The notes beneath the pieces were generated by a model. That model saw only the letters and a program-made list of their open reading frames with translations, did no database searches and was not told the DNA's origin. A program made the translations under genes and the position numbers. A stretch of DNA of 64,000 nt. It comes from Auanema rhodensis. Lineage: Eukaryota; Nematoda; Chromadorea; Rhabditida; Rhabditidae. Shown one piece after another: positions 59,140 through 64,000 of the stretch (its first letter is position 1; each line of letters opens with the position of its first letter). The stretch lies in NCBI GenBank assembly GCA_964057225.1, contig OZ059899.1, positions 8,556,001-8,620,000 on the forward strand. Direction: 5' to 3'.

Positions 59140-61813
59140 ATAATTTTATAGCCTCATAAAAGTTGAATTTTATAATATTCCTATTCCTAGTACGACTGTT
59201 GTACTGTAGTTGTCCAATTTACTTTTAACTTTCAAAACGCTATTCAGCCTGAAAAGGGTAAACCTTCTGTACACGAGAAAGCTTGAGGATCGAGTTGAAG
59301 GAGAAAAGTAGTGTAATGGATAGAGACACTTGAAGTGAAAGAGAATACAAGGATTGAGGAGGACAGCCCATGGTTCCCCTTATTCAGGAACGTGTGATCT
59401 ATTGAATATACGGGAAAGTGTCATGCTTCGTAAAGAGAAGAAGACATATGGGAACATTTGAGAGAACGAATAGCAACTGTATTTCGACTGGTCTTCGCTT
59501 GAAAATTCTGAAGATAAATTGCACAGATTCCATTGTTTGTCTCCTCTCTCCCATATCAGGTTCACAAAGTGTGTCTTTTCAATTCATATTTGAGGCTTTA
59601 ACGCCTTACGGCAAATTTTTATTTCAACCCATATTTTCTTGAGTTCATCTGTGTGGTGTTCATGTATTCGTGATGCGTGATTTTTGATAATTTCTGTATT
59701 AACAGAGAATATCTAAAATTGTTTGCTTTTCCTCCTCTGATCAGAACCTTTTAAAGCCAGCCAATTGCGTTTTCTTTAAGGATTCAAAGGCGCAGCAAGG
59801 TCATGGCCTGTCGATGACCATCTATCTTGTGGTAACTCGGACTTAGCCTCGTACGGCCTACTGCAAGAGACCTCGACGTCGTTTTCGTCCTATATAACTA
59901 AAGACAACCCAACTGTTTGTTTCCTTTCCAAGAAACATCTCTATCTTTCTATTCATGTTATATATCGTTTTTAGTTTGTCTATATGTTTTCAATTTCCGA
60001 TTCATTATCGCAATAGTTTCTTATTGGCCGCTAATTTTAAGCGAAAACTAAATTGTTACTTTTCATCTTAAAAATTCTAATTTCAATTTGTATTGAAGTT
60101 GGCTTCATAACAGTTTAGCTGATAACCATAAGGGTATCATTCTCTAAATGACCTGTAATCATATCATTAGCATATCCATTGTTACACGTGAATCTGGTTC
60201 ACGTGATCGGATATCAATCAGTGTGAGAGATAGTTTTCATGTGACCTAAGATGAACGGTTACATTCTAGATTTCACTTTATTCTTCTCAGATATTCTTTG
60301 ATTATCAAACAGTCGCAAAAAATATATCAAGGTTTTTAATGACAAAATTGACAGAATAATAGAAAATGAGGTACAACTATCATCAAGAACAACCAGACAA
60401 CTAATAGTCCTAATAGTTTCAAGATCCAGATAAAATGGAAAAAAGGAATCATAATCAAGAGAATACCTGTTAGCTCGTATTGGGTTGGCGTAGAGGATAA
60501 CCATTTCTTCTTTGTCAATCTAGTTAGGCGCTCATCCTCCATCTCTCTATCTTTTCAATTCTCTTTTCCTTTTTCAATATCATCATTCATCTGATACAAT
60601 ATGATAATTGCTATGTGAAAATAGTTGAGGTAAACTACATGCGAAAAATGATATATAGAGAGAGATGAGGTAAACGAGAACAACTTAGAGAGAGACAGAG
60701 AAAATCGGCGAAGTATAATTCTTCTCTTCATTTCTGCCTGAATTTGTCTTTATGAAAAAAAATTTTGTTGTATATGAGCGTATGTCGAGAATATGGCACA
60801 AATCTATCGTTTCCTCCCCAACTAATACTCTATCCTCTTTTCAATAGTTTTTTTTCATCTTTTCTTTGTTGAAAAAATTCTATCTAAATATAGTTCTTTG
60901 TCCTATTTTCTTGTTAAACTCGAGATTTTCATGCAGAATATGATTCTTTCTCTTCAAACTATGTTTCCTCAACATAACCAATCGAAAAAGCTTTTTTAAC
61001 TTAAAAAAAAAGATTTTGATGAAAAAAACCAGTTGTTACAATTTTTTATGTCGAAAATCTTGTAGGCAATGATCAGTTCTTTATTCTTTATATCTTTTTT
61101 GAATTGTTTTTCTAAAATGGAACAAGTCATTTCTGTTAATTTCGAGAATACTTTCCTCGTATATTAAAATTGTTGTCTTTTTTCAATATCACTTCAAACT
61201 TGCTAATCTAGATATACGTTATAGTCACTTCTTGAACTTCAACTATCATTAAGCATAAGCATAGTTTTGAAATTAAATGATTTAGAAGTATGATGTACTT
61301 ATCAGCCAGTTTGCTTTTTTGGTAAGATATCCTTGCATCGATGACGCATCATTTTTGTTTTCTCTCATATCTGATGTTATCTTAATGTCCAAAAACTGAT
61401 TGAAATGATTTATTTCATAAAATTGATTATTATCATCATCATTGATATCATTTTATATTTATATGAATTCCTTTATTTTTTTCAAACTGTTGTTTCATCT
61501 TTAATTTAATTGATGTTTAACTTAAATATATAAAATCTTTAGTGAATCAAATATTTCCTGTTCACTACTAATTATTGTTCCTTCGTTTCTGTATGTTTGT
61601 TGAAGCTACATTTTTCAAGGCCCAATTAGAAACTGGATTAAGGCTTGATTACGAATTCTATTAAGTTCTGCCAAACTATCTCACTAACTAAGTAGAATTG
61701 AAGCGATCTCTGTTTTCTATCTGATATTACTTTAATCATTTTAGTTTCTCGTTATTATAAATTAAATGTTTTATCTTACTTTATTCTGAAATATATGTTT
61801 TCTTTAAGTTCAA
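59139..61813 (+). other. Intergenic stretch, 2.7 kb, with paired CACGTG boxes
   Basis: No frame on either strand has coding character. Runs of T dominate the right half. Two CACGTG palindromes lie close together at 60185-60190 and 60200-60205. A cttatcag (GATA-type) occurs near 61299-61306 about 510 bp before the next gene. No RNA gene recognised. Confidence 0.4.
60185..60205. promoter_or_regulatory. Two CACGTG E-boxes 15 bp apart
   Basis: Identical bHLH-type palindromes with start points 15 bp apart; the second sits in TTCACGTGAT, close to the extended box preferred by TFEB/HLH-30 and MXL-type factors. Which gene they would control is unclear: the ZP gene ends 1 kb upstream and the next start is 1.6 kb downstream. 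Confidence 0.35.
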
Positions 61814-63627
61814 ATGCGATGGTTACATATTACTTGCTTTGCTATTTTATGTTTGAATATTCAAGCTGAAAGAGTTAAACGTCAATGTAAGTTCTTCTTT
61901 AATCTTGATTTTCTTTGAAAAAAAAAATAAAATTTTCAGTTTCTATTGATGATCTCATTAGCCGAGCTTTAAATCTTGTCAGACCTATCTTCGACACATC
62001 GCAACCTCTTCAGAATGATGAAATGCTAAGAAAACCTGTAAGACTTTATAAAGTGCAGATAAAAACCTTTTTCTAATATTATAGCTTGATTCTTCACATG
62101 GAGATATAAGAGAAAATGCTATACTTGGAGCTAGGCGTTCCTCTCTTCTTGATGATATTCCGTTATGCAAAGGAAATAGCAGGTGTGTAAGACGAGTTAA
62201 ATATGATGCTTATGCTTATTTGCTTTCAGAATTTGTCAATTCATATCTTGTTCAGCTGAAAACTTTAAAAAAGATCCGGCTTTCGGAAACATCCAATTGG
62301 GAGTTCAAGTATTAGGAGATGCCAAGCTTCGTAGTGCTATTAGCAGGTAATCCATTAAAACAGATTTTGTATTAACTATATGAAAGCCAAATATATCAAT
62401 ACGTTTAAAGTAATCCTGAAGCAATCACAGCTGTTTGTAAAGAACAAGGAATGGATGAAAATCAATGTAAATTATTTTCAAAAGGATTTCAACTTATTGA
62501 CAGGTAATTGAATTTCTTAAAGCAAATAAAAATATCCCATATGGTCATTTATCATATCATTTACCTTTTGTAATACTTATACTTCATTAGCATTTTGATT
62601 TTTTGAAATAATCTTGTATCGTATAATATATACAAATGTTTTACGTCAAGGATATATCAATTAAATGCCATTTAGATACGGTTGTATATTTTCGGAAATC
62701 AATACTTATTTATTTTATTTAGATTTATAACAACTATTGAAAAACCTGCGGACCATGGCGTCAAAACTGTTCAATCTGAACCTGTTCCAATTCCTATTCA
62801 GAAAGATCCTGAGGTATAGTTTTTCTATAAATCAACCTTGTGCAATATTCATATTTTCAGCCGATGGATGATGAACCTGATTATGATTCGATGACATCAG
62901 CAGCCACAGCTAGTGCTCCAGGAGCCTCTATAAGCGGAGGTTCCAAAACATGGGGAACAGGACAGAATCAAAATAAAGGTAAGTGTCTTAGGCTTATATG
63001 CAAGTATATGTTTCTATAGGTCAACTCATGGAGCTACAGAATGATTTAGTGGCTAGCCTCACTCCTCCACCATTATGGGGTTTAGTTCCACCTGTAGTTC
63101 CATTTACTCCTCCAGCACCACCTACTGCGCCACCTCTTGCATTCCCTACTGTACCTTCCTTCATTCTTCAACCGTTACATAACTTGGAAAAATATTTTTC
63201 GACTGATAAATACGGTTTAGGAACAGCTGATCAGTATAAAGTAATTGAAAATTTTTAATGTAATCATTGACCTTTTTATTTGAAGGTTGTTGAAACCAAT
63301 TCCATTACCCGCCTTAAAAGATCATCTCCTGATTTTTATGAAGACGATACTGTAGATCGTGTTAGAGAAAAACGAGACTACTATGACGAATTAAGTACTG
63401 GAGGGCACAACAGTGAACTGAAAGGTTTTATTCAAGCTAGGAACTGAGTTTTTAATTTTTTTTTTCCAGAGTCATCGGGAAATACTCCAATGTCTAAAAA
63501 GGCACCACCTAGAGGACGTGATGATGATTACTATGGAGGGATTGAGGAGGAAGAGCCTGATAGTACAAGTCCACAACCCCAAAATGGTTTAAGAAATTGT
63601 GTAAACATTCTTGGAATCATCAACTAG
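61814..63627 (+). CDS. Secreted nematode protein of unknown family, Cys-containing N-terminal half and Pro-rich C-terminal half
   Basis: Signal peptide MRWLHITCFAILCLNIQA, then a basic ERVKRQ, a likely proprotein cleavage site. Next comes a helical region (FSIDDLISRALNLVRPIFD) and a cysteine-bearing domain: PLCKGNSRICQFISCSAENF, GNIQLGVQVLGDAKLRSAI, AITAVCKEQGMDENQCKLFS, GFQLIDRF. The second half is low complexity: PMDDEPDYDSMTSAATASAP, a Pro-rich block (PPPLWGLVPPVVPFTPPAPP), further dibasic sites (RLKRSS, REKRDYY) and an acidic Tyr/Asp/Glu tail (RGRDDDYYGGIEEEEPD). It ends NCVNILGIIN. I do not recognise the family. Multiple KR sites suggest processing into fragments. Introns of 45-250 bp keep frame throughout. 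Confidence 0.68.
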
Positions 63628-63944
63628 TACTCGAATTAGAAAATATAATCAATTAATTCAGATATAACTTGATATTTCTTTCAGTTTCAAACTTTTTAAA
63701 TCAAAAATATTTTTACCACCTTATTCAAAATTTGGACTAGGTATTAAGCTTCTGGCTTCATTAGCCAACTTTGTTCATATGTATCTTAATCTGTTTTTTT
63801 TTTAATATTTAAATTGAAAATTCTGAGAATTTTCATTTCGGTGGTTTGAAACTGTATCATTTTGAAAACAGCGGGTTGTAGTTATTTTACACGAATTTGT
63901 TAATGTATATGATCTATTATATATATATAAATATATATATAAAT

Positions 63945-63950
63945 AATAAA
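63945..63950 (+). terminator. Poly(A) signal AATAAA
   Basis: AATAAA 318 nt after the stop of the secreted-protein gene, preceded by a TATA-rich tract. The sequence from 63628 to the window end otherwise shows nothing. Confidence 0.45.
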
Positions 63951-64000
63951 GAAATTGCATATTATCTTTTGAAAATATTGGACACGAACTTTCATTCCCA

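Overview
The window looks like nuclear DNA of a nematode. It is AT-rich, the genes are compact and broken by many 45-70 bp introns ending in TTTCAG-like acceptors, several start codons lie a few bases after an unpaired acceptor (the pattern of spliced-leader trans-splicing), same-strand genes sit 146-275 bp apart as in nematode operons, and the content includes a giant multi-domain serine carboxypeptidase and a cuticlin-type ZP protein. All gene models were assembled by eye from translated exons; outer limits are firmer than individual splice sites.

Left part (1-9.7 kb): a minus-strand zinc-finger/RG-rich gene runs off the left end and shares a 650-bp divergent promoter with a tight four-gene plus-strand cluster: NUDCD1, fumarylacetoacetase (FAH), RPP30 (nuclear RNase P/MRP) and a TRMT10C/MRPP1-like protein (mitochondrial RNase P and tRNA methylation). 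Spacing argues for one operon. From 12.4 to 21.6 kb lie one or two intron-rich genes for long disordered proteins I do not recognise. From 24.2 to 27.5 kb a SLC35F-type transporter and a small nematode membrane protein converge.

Middle (27.5-45.8 kb): an AT-rich stretch holds a probable 40-residue single-pass membrane micropeptide gene, then an 11.4-kb minus-strand gene for a secreted protein with four tandem peptidase S10 units and a predicted GPI-anchor tail. A consensus intestinal GATA site (ACTGATAAGA) lies 47 bp upstream of its ATG. A 3.4-kb divergent intergenic region with a GC-rich patch and receptor-type half-sites separates it from SURF4.

Right part (45.8-64 kb): SURF4 (ER cargo receptor) converges on a galactokinase across a bidirectional poly(A) element. 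The galactokinase diverges from UTP18 (ribosome biogenesis). A full-length GAK gene follows (kinase, PTEN-like/C2, DPF motifs, J domain), apparently with an internal first exon that would make a short auxilin form. A free-standing ZP-C protein and a proline-rich secreted protein close the window.

The most notable points are the four-unit S10 protein with its aberrant fourth unit, the micropeptide gene, pairing of nuclear and mitochondrial RNase P subunits in one candidate operon, and the two-promoter organisation of GAK.
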